Positions 46,709 through 56,700 of a stretch of 64,000 nt of DNA are shown piece by piece. The notes under the pieces are model-generated. The model saw nothing but the letters and a program-made list of their open reading frames with translations, was not told where the DNA came from and searched no databases. Source of the stretch: Symsagittifera roscoffensis (lineage: Eukaryota > Xenacoelomorpha > Acoela > Convolutidae); contig NC_087071.1 of the NCBI RefSeq assembly GCF_963678635.1, positions 1-64,000 of the forward strand. The letters run 5' to 3'. The first letter of the stretch is position 1. Every line of letters starts with the position of its first letter. Both the position numbers and the translations under genes were made by a program.

Positions 46709-47441
46709 AGATGAACAAAGAATAGAAGAGAAGGAGAGAAAACTTGATTGTCTTTGTGTGCTAAAACTTGAACCAATCAACCAAGTTTTGATTATTGAAC
46801 TTGTTAAACTTTTTGTTTTGATTTAGTTTGGTCAAACCAAACTTTGAAAATTGTTACAATTGTTAAATTGTTGAAAAAGAAATTTTAGTTATGACTATTT
46901 ATGTATGTATATATAGAACATAGGTGAGTATATTTACCTATTAAACACGATTGAAGTTTTTAACCTGTGTAAGACACAATTTCACTGTGTGGCAACAAGG
47001 TAAGACTGAGTAAACTCGCTCGAGAAGGGTAACTTTCATAGCCACAGAGTTTCTTAGTTTTAATATTGAAAGGACCGCATAAATAACTGATTATACTTGG
47101 TGAGTGACGTTAAGTTAATTTTAACGGGTGCGTGGCCGTGCCACGTCCCACTTTTTAATCACAAAGAGCGAAAAGAAATTTTATGGCAAGACGACGTAAG
47201 TAGTCAGAAAAGAAATTTTATCTAGGACACTCCTCTTGGTGCAAATTTTGTGAAAATGTTGAAAGGCAGTGAGATGTAGTACGATGCCATTTGTGAACAC
47301 GTAGTGAGTTGAGGTGGGGTAGATAAATTTCATTTTCTTATGCGATTTGTAAGATTGATTACAGAAAACTGGATAACTACTTGACGATAACCCGGTGTTA
47401 TGCGATCAATAGGGACATTGATGGGGACTGTCCGGGGAGTA
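46709..47441 (+). other. Non-coding tail of copy B
   Basis: 733 nt between the ORF2 stop and the 3' LTR. AT-rich first, then mixed. No conserved frame. Ends with the polypurine-like tract and GTA against the LTR. Confidence 0.75.
47429..47439 (+). promoter_or_regulatory. Polypurine-tract-like motif at 3' LTR of copy B
   Basis: TGTCCGGGGAG, two bases before the LTR start. The flanking GGAC...GGACTGTCCGGGGAGTA is shared with A. Expected place of the plus-strand primer. Confidence 0.72.
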
Positions 47442-48325
47442 TGTGCCATTCTGCCAGATGGCACAGCGCAACCTTCCGACGAAGCACGAATCAGAGAAAA
47501 AAGGCCTTAACAGCAAAAAAAGTGCTTGAAAGGAAGGTAGAAGTATTCTGAAATTTTCTCTTTTTAAAATTTCGATTTTCAAGTTGATCTTTCTCAGAAA
47601 TACGAAAAACGGCCATTTTGACCAAAAAAGCTGAGAAAATGAGAACAACGACAAATATTGTGAAAAACAGTCGTACAAGAGACGGAAAATACGAAGCCTC
47701 TTATTGTGGCAACAACGCACGATAAGACCCTTATCAGCGGATATTAGTGGAGAAGGAAGCTTCGGTGGGGAAGGAATATTCCACGGAAACCTCCCGGGAC
47801 GCAAATTAGAAGAGATAAGAGCGTTATCGCAGGAATATTATGGGAGCGGAGGCTTGGTCCCCCAGAGACTGTTTATGTGAAGGGACTGTATAAAACTAAC
47901 TATATAGCTACTTGGATGTCGTGAAACTTTAATTTAACACCGGTATTTTTTGATATTTTAGAATATGAGTAGCTAGAAAGAGGAAAGGGTCAATCCATCT
48001 CCAATGGATTTAATATAGAACTGTCACACAAAAACATTTTAAAATAGGTTGTTCGAGCCGTGTTTTTAATGACAATCACGTAGTCTGAGGATCCGAGACT
48101 CAGCTATGTGGTTGTGTTCGCATGTAAACGAAAGCTGATCAAAAGTCGTTTGACTGATGGCCTAAAAATGGTAACTTTTTACTTTGCCCTAGACAGACCA
48201 GAAAATCAACTGGCAAGGTCGAGACGGTGAAAAGCGAGTAGGATTAGGGTAACTGACGCCTGCCAGTCGTTAATAGGTACTTTTTCTACGCTCCGTCGCT
48301 GTGTAGTATTTGGGCGAATGTTACA
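47442..48325 (+). repeat. 3' LTR of copy B
   Basis: Direct copy of 23923-24805 with about 15 substitutions and small indels. The end is defined by divergence after TTACATAG, where the sequence enters the old C-type LTR remnant. Confidence 0.93.
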
Positions 48326-48613
48326 TAGGTTGATCCATCTGAAATGGATCAAAGTTCCACTGTCCAATAAAAAGTAACTTAACGGATTGTTCCGACCCTG
48401 TTTTTAACGGCGTTCGTGTATTTTGGGTATTTTGAGACCTAAGTATGGGTACGTTCTTATTTTCTAGAGTGGGGGGGGGGGGGTATTTTGGTAGTGGCCT
48501 TTAAGCTGTAACGGGTTCTAGTCTCATGTCGCAAGTGAACCGAATTGGCTCCGACCGTTTTTGAGGTAGAAAAACACAAGAGATAGTGTCCCTGACTCTT
48601 GAGCCAATGGTTA
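48326..48613 (+). repeat. Remnant of an older C-type LTR between copies B and C
   Basis: From TTGATCCATCTG on, it matches 49190-49474 inside C's own 5' LTR at roughly 90% by eye. A G-run of 13 (48471-48483) is expanded from about 6. B interrupts it on the left and C on the right (at CCAATGGTTAT), so both elements are nested in it. Confidence 0.8.
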
Positions 48614-49516
48614 TGTGCCAGTCGGTCATATTCGGAAGTTTGACCTTGAGAGAAGCAAAAAACACTTGATTTTGGAGTGAAATTTAATTTTTCAAAATTT
48701 CGAATGGAACCTGTCATGCACGATTTTCTCGCGATAACTGAAAATCAGAAAAGAGAAGTCAGAACGATCGAGTGACAATCGCGGGAAAATTGCTAGAAAA
48801 ATCAGTGGGAAATTGCTATTCGCAATTTCAGTAGCAATAATAATCGAGAGTAGAGCTGTCCCATCTGAAACAGAGACGAGCGCATTCCCACGAACTGGAT
48901 TGTTGTGACTGGAGTACTATTATTAACTGGACCAGAGTGAACCTTAGGTGGAAAGGTGGACAGCTAGAGTGTCCCAATGGTTCACGAGAACTCACAGTCT
49001 AGAGTAAAAAACTTGTTTTGTTATTGAAACTGACTAACATTAAACTCATCTTAGTTACTTTATTGATTCTTGAGTTGCTTAACGACTTATTTACTTCCTG
49101 GTTCTTGAGAGTGCTACAATGTGAGTACTAATTTAAATTTCTAGAGTGTGTTTTATGATCGTTATGTTGAGGTAAGGCGAGTTTTAGGTTGATCCATCTG
49201 AAATGGATCAAAGTTCCACTGTCTAATAAAAAGTAACTTAACGGATTGTTCCAACCCGGTTTTTAACGGCGTTCATGTATTTTGGGTATCTAGAGACCTG
49301 AGTATGGGGACGTTATTAATTCTAGAGTGGGGGGATATTTTAGTAGTAGCCTTTAAGCTGTAACGGGTCGTAGTCTCATGTCACAAGCGAACCGAATTGG
49401 CTCCGACTGATTTGAGGTACAAAAACACAAGAGATAGTGTCCCTGACTCTTGAGCCAATGGTTATAGGGCCTATTTTTCTTGAGCCTCATGTGTGACTGC
49501 AGTAGACGAATGTTAC
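48614..49516 (+). repeat. 5' LTR of copy C
   Basis: 903 bp, from TGTGCCAGTCGG to GACGAATGTTACA. The start is inferred from similarity to the LTR starts of A and B and from the end of the older remnant. Its size agrees with 883 and 919 bp in B and A. The partner LTR is outside the window, so boundaries are not confirmed by a direct repeat. Confidence 0.75.
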
Positions 49517-49528
49517 ATAGTGTTTTTA

Positions 49529-49543
49529 TGGCGCTCCTGGGTG
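49529..49543 (+). promoter_or_regulatory. tRNA primer binding site, copy C
   Basis: TGGCGCTCCTGGGTG, 12 nt after the LTR end, identical to A and B. Confidence 0.87.
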
Positions 49544-49588
49544 TTTACGACATCAAGACTACGGAGTCGAACCCACTTGAGACAGCTT

Positions 49589-49603
49589 CGGGCTGAATGC
49601 CCG
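49589..49603 (+). ncRNA. PBS-proximal hairpin, copy C
   Basis: Stem CGGGC/GCCCG with loop TGAAT. Same stem and similar distance from the PBS as 24895-24908 in B, while the surrounding sequence is diverged. Confidence 0.45.
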
Positions 49604-49991
49604 TTCTAGAGTACCGGCGGTACGGTTCGACAGGAACGTGCAAACCTTCCGGTTGTACCGTGATAGCTTTTTAAGAAAACTCAAGAAAACTTCCTGGTAC
49701 GCTCTCCGAACGAGGCTTAGCTAACCGAGTAAAGGGGGGCAACTAGGGGGACAAAAACACGAGCAAAAAGACAAAAAGCGAAACAAAACCATAAAACGAA
49801 AAAAGACAGTGACTTTGACACCAGATTAGTTGGATCAAACCTTTATATTAATTAAATAGTATACCCATACTGTTTTACAAGTTCGATCGTTTCGATCAAC
49901 CTAGCAATTTAACCCAGTAACCTCAATAAAGAGCCCGAGTGTGGGGCGTTGTCAAGGGTTTTTAGATAGCTTGGAACTTAGCTGGACAACA

Positions 49992-50175
49992 AGGAGACTT
50001 GACTGGAAGAGGTGACCAGCCGAGTGGGAAAGTGGTTCAGGAGCACTTGAGCTGAACCAATAGGAGACTTGACTGGAAGAGGTGACCAGCCGAGTGGGAA
50101 AGTGGTTCAGGAGCACTTGAGCTGAACCAATAGGAGACTGGACTGGAACAGGTGACCAGTCGAGTGGGAAAGCAG
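49992..50175 (+). repeat. 70-bp tandem repeat, about 2.6 copies
   Basis: Units starting AGGAGACTTGACTGGA at 49992, 50062 and 50132, period exactly 70 bp. The first two are almost identical; the third carries several substitutions and is incomplete. Confidence 0.9.
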
Positions 50176-51042
50176 CCAAGAAGGATTTGGCAATTCTCGA
50201 GTTCTCAAGTTGGGCAGAACGGGTATCGTTAAAATCCACATTACATTATAGGAGATAAGTGTAAAATAGGATAAGCGACATCCCCCGGTTTTGAGGAACG
50301 TTTTTACTTGAGCAGGCCTGGAGACAGGTCTACGGTTTTCTCTTGAGAGGTTTAGCACCCGGCGCTTAAGGTAATTTTAGGCTTAAGAAGGGGGGCTAAA
50401 AAGGGGGGAGGTTAGAAGGGGGGCTGGTTAAGTTAGAGGTTGGCGGTTGTAAATTGTAAAAAGGGGGAAATTAGAGTAACTAACTAGTCGACATCGTTGA
50501 CTTAGTTACATTAGACATTAACACGCGTTGGTAATATTAGGTGGATATCGAAATTTGAACCCGAGTTAAGGAAGGTACCCTGGTCGGATTGGTAGGGGGG
50601 AAGGGACATAGACATTTTTTGTAATATCCCATAAGATCGCTAGCAGGGGGGAAGGAAACGCGTGACAATTAGGTACCAGACATTTTTTTAGATAGAAGGT
50701 AGACATTTGTCACCTTTAAATTTTAGGTGGGCTCATCTTTCTGTTTTTATTACTTTTTCTTGCTTAGATTTTTGTTGCATTTTGGTGAGGATTTGTGTTA
50801 AAATTTTGTACGAACAGGTGATCACAAGATACCTGCGCACAGGTTTTGGTCTCAAGTTACTTGGAACATTGAAATAGAGGTAGCCAAAAAGAGAAATAAG
50901 AAAAAGGGGGGTCAACATTTGGCTTTTAAGAGAGGATTTTGGGAAAATTTTACCAGAGCTGGAGTGGTGGTACAAGGTACAGTGAATCAAGAAGTCCCCA
51001 TAACGAAGAGGAAAGAAGTCCCACCACCCAGACACTTGTCAA

Positions 51043-51740
51043 CAGTCTTGGGACAGTGCCGAAGAAGTCTTAGGACAGAGCAGTCTGGGGACAGTCTTGG
51101 GACAGTACAGTCTTGGGACAGTGGTCTTGGGACAGGGTCTTGGGACAGGGTCTTGGGACAAGGGTCTTGGGACAGGGTTTCGGGACAAGGTCTTGGGACA
51201 AGGTCTTGGGACAAGGGTCTTGGGACAGGGTCTTGGGACAGGGTCTTGGGACAAGGTCTTGGGACAGGGTCTTGGGACAAGGTCTTGGGAGAGGGTCTTG
51301 GGACAAGGTCTTGGGACAAGGGTCTTGGGACAGGGTCTTGGGACAGGGTCTTGGGACGAGGGTCTTGGGACAGGGTCTTGGGACAGGGGTCTTGGGACAG
51401 GGGTCTTGGGACAGTAGTCGTGGGACACTAGTCTTGGGACACTAGTCTTGGGACACTGGTCTTGGGACACTAGTCTTGGGACACTAGTCTTGGGACAGTA
51501 GTCTTGGGACAGTAATCTTGGGACACTAGTCTTGGGACAGTAGTCTTGGGACACTAGTCTTGGGACACTAGTCTTGGGACAGTAGTCTTGGGACACTAGC
51601 CTTGGGACAGTATTCTTGGACAAGAGTCTTGGGACACTGCCGGAAAGTACTGGGACGGTACCGAACAGTCTTGGGACAGGAGAAAGAAGCCTGGGACGGT
51701 ACAAAGAAGAGTAGGGACGGCAATTGGAAGTCTTGGGACA
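51043..51740 (+). repeat. GTCTTGGGACA minisatellite in copy C leader
   Basis: Dozens of units GTCTTGGGACA joined by 2-4 nt (GG, AAGG, AGGG, then CTA or GTA), giving a period of 13-15 nt. The left half uses G/A joiners and the right half TA-containing joiners. The period is often not a multiple of three, and frames stay open on both strands simply because the unit lacks stops. Confidence 0.93.
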
Positions 51741-52000
51741 GTATAAAAATTGAAGTAAAATTACAAGAGGTGTTTTAAGACAGAATTAAGGTAGAACAAG
51801 ACTAATTGGAACCAGGTACGGTTGAGACCACAAATAAGGAAAGTTTCTCGAAAAGTTAATAAAGAGAACTGAAACAAGGTTTTCACCACGTTGTATATTT
51901 TTTTTTAAGAAATTTTTTTTTCCTCTCGAAAGATTTTATTCTTAGAATAGGATTGTGTATATAGTAAAATTGTAAATAAGAGCAATTGTAAATAGAAATA

Positions 52001-52306
52001 ATGAGGCGGAGCAGAGTACCGGTAGCTGAAAAAAGACCTACCGAAGCAAAGTATAATTCGTCGCTACGCAAAACAACATCAATGGGTCCGAAGATAAAAA
52101 AGAAGAGCTTTTCAGTTAATATGGTCAGCACAAGGAGTACAACGGAGAGAGCAAGAGAGGGCATGGAAGGGGAACGAGTAGAACCCACCATCGAGATTGA
52201 TCTAGAGACACCTGATCAAAGTGTGGATGAAACAAGGAAAATAGCGACGGAGTCTACTCCAATGCCCAATGCAGAAGAACCAAACTCGAAACCCATAGAA
52301 TTCTAA
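52001..52306 (+). CDS. Copy C Gag N-terminal segment
   Basis: 101 codons from ATG 52001. Basic Arg/Lys-rich start then acidic, as in A and B. Ends at TAA 52304-52306; the same frame continues afterwards with no shift, so the stop is probably a nonsense mutation. Little sequence conservation, typical of the Gag N-terminus in this family. Confidence 0.7.
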   Translation: MRRSRVPVAEKRPTEAKYNSSLRKTTSMGPKIKKKSFSVNMVSTRSTTERAREGMEGERVEPTIEIDLETPDQSVDETRKIATESTPMPNAEEPNSKPIEF

Positions 52307-53308
52307 CCAATAGACAACGTGGAAGATGCAATAGGCAACACCGAAGAAACGGTGAAAGAAGACTCTCAAGTAAAAAAGACATCTTTTACAGAAAGTTTGG
52401 CGATGATGGTCGGAATAAAAACGAAAGAGAACGTGACTGAAGAACCAAAAGCTGAAAGAGCACGAACATTTGGAACAGTGAGCACGAAGACGACAGAAGC
52501 CAATCCGAGAGAGGAACAAACTAGAGCAGAAGCGACGGCCGAAGAAAGACCGACGGCTGACCATGAAGAGGCTACTCTTGAGCTAGGTGACTTGATGGCG
52601 AAACTGAATCAGATCGACAAAAAGCTGAAGCACAGCGAAGAGGACAGAGAAGTGATAAGAAAAGAATTAAGATACAACAAAAATGAGTATCTGGATAGTT
52701 ATTTTAACCTGGCCAAGGCAACAGAAGAGAGACTCAAGGAGATGTCAGATAATGTAGAAACCACCAATGAAGAACGAGATAAGAACATCAAAAAAGATTT
52801 GCAACAGTTAAAAAACCGATATGATGATGTCAACAGCCAATTAGGTAGCCTGGAAAAGAGAATGGACACAATGAGCAAAAATCAGGCCGAGAGTTCGTGT
52901 GCAATACAGGCGAAATTGGATGCAATCTTGAGTAATTCTACCTCACAAGAAAGACCGGCAGCGGATCGCACGCAGGGCACCAGAGTTGACTTTGTGGAAC
53001 CACAAAGGAACAAACGGCAATCGACACCGTTGCCCTTAACCCGGGATACGGTGAGCATAGCACCAACAGCTGCTAAAACAATCATGAAGAATGGAATGTC
53101 AAGTACAACGACTGGTCCGGGGGACTCAACAGCTAACAGCAACGCAGGTCCGGATGCTATGACATGGGCAAACACTTGGGAGATGATGAACAGGACTCTA
53201 GAGGCCTTCGCCACGAGGAACACTAACTCGAGCGATAGGAGAGATGGGAAATCAAGAAAAACATTCAAGAAGCCAAAAGAATTCAAAGCAAGACAACTTG
53301 AACGATGA
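52307..53308 (+). CDS. Copy C Gag segment: coiled coil and start of capsid-like region
   Basis: Open from the TAA; the predicted start at 52319 is a GTG. Residues about 80-210 are a long charged coiled coil, as in A and B. Then come a Pro/Thr-rich linker and WEMMNRTLEAF...KTFKKPKEFK, the start of the capsid-like region. The frame is lost near 53290, where about 20 codons present in A and B (the DTWIEVMKLHF stretch) are deleted. Confidence 0.75.
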   Translation, partial: PIDNVEDAIGNTEETVKEDSQVKKTSFTESLAMMVGIKTKENVTEEPKAERARTFGTVSTKTTEANPREEQTRAEATAEERPTADHEEATLELGDLMAKLNQIDKKLKHSEEDREVIRKELRYNKNEYLDSYFNLAKATEERLKEMSDNVETTNEERDKNIKKDLQQLKNRYDDVNSQLGSLEKRMDTMSKNQAESSCAIQAKLDAILSNSTSQERPAADRTQGTRVDFVEPQRNKRQSTPLPLTRDTVSIAPTAAKTIMKNGMSSTTTGPGDSTANSNAGPDAMTWANTWEMMNRTLEAFATRNTNSSDRRDGKSRKTFKKPKEFKARQLER

Positions 53309-53699
53309 AAGACAAGCATGCACAGCCATACTCAGCAATTTAGAAGGCACAGCATTAAAATGCGTGGTTGCGAAGAAAGAAGAAGAACGCGATACCGCGG
53401 ACAAGATCTTCGAGATATTGCTGAATCGATTCGGGTCAGGCATGAAGGGTCACCAAGCGATGATGCGATTTGAAAAGAGAAGGCAGAGGGACGACGAGTC
53501 AATAGATCGGTTCCTAGATGATCTCGAGAGCTTGAGAAGAAGGAGTGACCCAGAGGAGTCGACAAACAGAAGAAACTTTAGCATTGCCTCGAAGTTCATT
53601 GATGGGGTAAAAAGTGACGACTTAAGGACAATGTTAGCAACATACTACACATTGTCGAAAGACAGCGCACCAACCCCAGAACAAATGAGACAGAAATAA
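53244..53699 (+). CDS. Copy C Gag segment: capsid-like region
   Basis: Homology from about codon 20: QACTAILSNLEGTALKCV, EKR.QRDDESIDRFLDDLE, ASKFIDGVK.DDLRTMLATYY. Ends at TAA 53697-53699 in the frame of the next segment; A has a serine codon at this place. Retrotrans_gag-type capsid core. Confidence 0.8.
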   Translation: MGNQEKHSRSQKNSKQDNLNDERQACTAILSNLEGTALKCVVAKKEEERDTADKIFEILLNRFGSGMKGHQAMMRFEKRRQRDDESIDRFLDDLESLRRRSDPEESTNRRNFSIASKFIDGVKSDDLRTMLATYYTLSKDSAPTPEQMRQK

Positions 53700-53708
53700 A
53701 GGGAATAC

Positions 53709-56700
53709 ATGCTGATGAAACCCAAGAAATACTCGTATTCAGAAAACAGGAACACGCAAGGGGGAAGTCAACAGCAGAGGTCGTCATGGTACAAACCTAG
53801 AGATGACATGGACAAGCGCAGATCATGCGCGAACTGCGGGTCGGCGGATCACCACGTGGCTGACTGCACAACATACAAACAAGGCATGAAGAGTCTAGGA
53901 TATGCACCAGATGAGGAGGACATGAGCCAGATGGAGGAACACGAGTACTATAGTGGCTTAATCATCAAGATAGGCGCAAGATGCTTCTTCTGTAACCAGG
54001 AGGGGCACTTCCGAATGGATTGTCCCTTGATCTGGGAAGCGGTCAAGGACCAGAGTCACCCTAAACATAAGTTGGCATTAGCGGCGGTGCAGAATCAGCG
54101 GAACAGGCAAAACGAATTTGAATCGAGGAACTTAGGAGCACCAAGCACGGAATTGCCGACGAAGACAGTGAAAGATGTATCACATGTTAATGATGCCATA
54201 GAATCCGCGGCAGGGATCTCTCTAGAGATAAATTATGAGAAAGCGGCGACGGAAGCAATTGCCAAAGTGAAACAGGATCTGGCTGCGAAAGAAATAGAGC
54301 AACGACTAAAGCTGGAGATAGAAAGACAGAATTTTAACGAAGCATTAACCGGATCGAAACAAATACCAGAGGCTGTACCAGGCTCAACAAAGACCGGGAA
54401 TTGCAATACTGTGAAAATGGTGACAGGTAAACCTTTTGGCATATCGAAAATCGGGGCAAGGGTAATGTCGATAATCACAGTGGGCTGCCACAAGGTAACC
54501 AGAAACTTGAGCGAGCCGAGCGACCAGACGATAATGCACATTGACGTGTATGCAGACTATTTGAGTGGTATAAGCCCACAAACGACTTCTAGAGCACTGA
54601 GAGCACTACTCATGAGAGGGGGCAGCAAGTCGGTACGTGTTGATAGCAGATATACTGAAGCTTACGGTCCACACGAGGTGATGCTAAATATAGATGGGAT
54701 TAACATCTATACCAAGACGATGATAACATGTGACGAAGACCTAATTGGACAAATCTACGTAGGGAAAGAAGAATTGAAAGTGAGATCGATTGGACACTGC
54801 GCCATGCTTGAGGAAGATGCAATGCACATCGGGACGGAGGCAGATGTGACAGGGCACGTGCTGGATATAAGTGGCAAAAAGACTCAGTTGCGTGGGTTGC
54901 TTGACACGGGAGCAGTCTTGAGCGTTATACCAATCGAAACTTGGGAGAAGATGGGCTTTGACAAAGGTGACTTGATAGACTCGAGAATACGGCTGTCAGC
55001 TGCAAACAAAGGGGCCCTACGGATGCTGGGCAGGACGCCGATAATAGCCCTCAATTTGGGGGAACGTAACCTGTGGATGAGCTTTATCGTGGTAGAAAAC
55101 CTAGATGAATCTGACCAATTCATTTTGGGCAGAGACTTCATCAGGAATTTCGACGTAACGATTGATCTAAATAACGCAATGTTCAGGATACGGAACCCGG
55201 ATAGGAGGTACGCAATCAAACCGGTAAATTTAATAATGGCAAATGAAAACAAAGCACCGGTATTCTTGAGTAGGAGGGTGAGGCTAAAAGCTAATGAAGC
55301 GGCAATCGTAAGTTTGAGGATGAAAAATTACAATGAACTAAGTGACAACAAGCAAGTGTGCATAGTTCCGAATCCTAATAGTCAAAGTGCTGCTGTTTTA
55401 GGAAGATCATTTTCGATAACGAAGAGCGGCCTCTGCGTCAGTGTCTTGTTGAATACCCTTGATATACCGATCACGATACAGAGAGGGAGGAAACTGGGAT
55501 ATGCTTTACCGGTTAAAACTCGATATGAAACAATTGAGAACTCAAAACAAAATGAAGTTGTTGATTGTCCCAATCACAGGGACAAAATTTGTATCTTGAG
55601 ACGATTGCAGAAAATAAAAGATTCTTCAGGTCTTATTAAATCACTTAAGTCAGAAACGGATGATGGTCTTTCGAGCTGTTCGAACTTACCAGAGCGACCC
55701 ACACTAGATGAAATGCAAAATGAAAAACCGGTCCTGCCGGAGATTGAACATTTGAGGGGCAAACTGAAAGATCAACAGCTCGAAGCCATCAAGGACGTAC
55801 TAGAGCGGAACGAGGAAGTTTTTTCGAGGCATAAGGCGGATATCGGGTGTTGTAATTTCGTTGAGCATGAAATAGAACTTGAGGAAAACGCGGTACCACA
55901 CAGGGAGGGGGCGAGGCGCATGACCCCACACAAATCGGACGCGTGTAGAAAAGAGATCGAGACGTTACTAGAGTATGACATGATAGAACCATCTAAGTCA
56001 CCGTGGGCGTGTGGAGTAGTGATGGCCAAAAAGAAAGGCGACCAGTTGAGGTTTTGTTGTGACTTTCGATACCTGAACTCCGTCACGGTGAAGGATGCCT
56101 ATCCCATACCTAGGATTGATGAGAGCCTCTCGAAGTTAGGTGATGCAAAATTTTTTACGACTCTTGATTTAGGCTCGGCCTTTTGGCAAGTACCACTAAG
56201 GAAGCAGGACAGGGACAAGACAGGGTTTGCCTGCGAGTTGGGTCTGTTTCAATGGAAACGGATGCCGTTTGGACTTTGCAATGCCACAGCCACGTTTCAG
56301 CGGTTGATGGCACACGCGCTGATAGGCGTAACGAAGAAGTATGGCAACCTGGTAATGTGCTACGTGGATGACGTGGTAATAGCGACGCCAACACTGGAAG
56401 ACCACATTGAGAGACTAGACGAAGTGTTTGCATGCATGAAGAGGTCGGGGCTAAAGTGTAAACCATCAAAGTGCGAGATACTCAAGGAATCAATAAAATA
56501 CTTGGGCAGGATGGTAGACAAGCACGGCATCAGACCTGATACGGACGCCGTGGAAGCAGTCCTGACCTGGAAATCACCGAAGACAGAGCACCAGTTGATG
56601 AGCTTCCTGGGTTTCGCTAACTATTATAGAGAGTTCATCAAAGGCTATGCAGACAAGGTATACCCGATGCAACAATTAATGAGACACAAGGGCAAGAAGT

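Larger units (their letters stand above)
23923..48325 (+). mobile_element. Giant LTR retrotransposon copy B, complete, about 24.4 kb
   Basis: Complete from 5' LTR (23923-24805) to 3' LTR (47442-48325). It holds a PBS, a 3.1-kb leader, ORF1 (27908-37320), a spacer with acceptor-like site, ORF2 (37789-46708), a 0.7-kb tail and a polypurine-like tract. The LTRs differ at roughly 15 positions by eye, or about 2%. It is much longer than usual Ty3/Gypsy elements (5-10 kb). An unoccupied version of its target survives at 49178-49200: the left flank GCGAGTTTTAG and right flank TAGGTTGATCC correspond to uninterrupted GCGAGTTTTAGGTTGATCC, which implies a short TAG target duplication. Numerous lesions make this copy non-autonomous. 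Confidence 0.95.
49517..52000 (+). other. Copy C 5' leader
   Basis: About 2.5 kb: 12-nt spacer, PBS, hairpin CGGGC-TGAAT-GCCCG (49589-49603), AGCTTTTTAA box (49665-49674), an A-rich tract (49750-49810), a 70-bp tandem repeat, a G-rich stretch with several GGGGGG runs (50385-50650) and a GTCTTGGGACA minisatellite. No conserved frame; the long open frames over the minisatellite are repeat artefacts. Confidence 0.75.

Noticed and set aside
48471-48483. Run of 13 G as a structural signal
   Set aside because: The paralogous site at about 49328 has only 6 G, so this looks like homopolymer expansion or sequencing error.
51039-51704. 221-codon minus-strand frame and several plus-strand frames with VPRP or LGQGLGTG repeats
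   Set aside because: They are translations of the GTCTTGGGACA minisatellite, which lacks stops in several frames on both strands. No non-repetitive coding sequence, and nothing similar in A or B.
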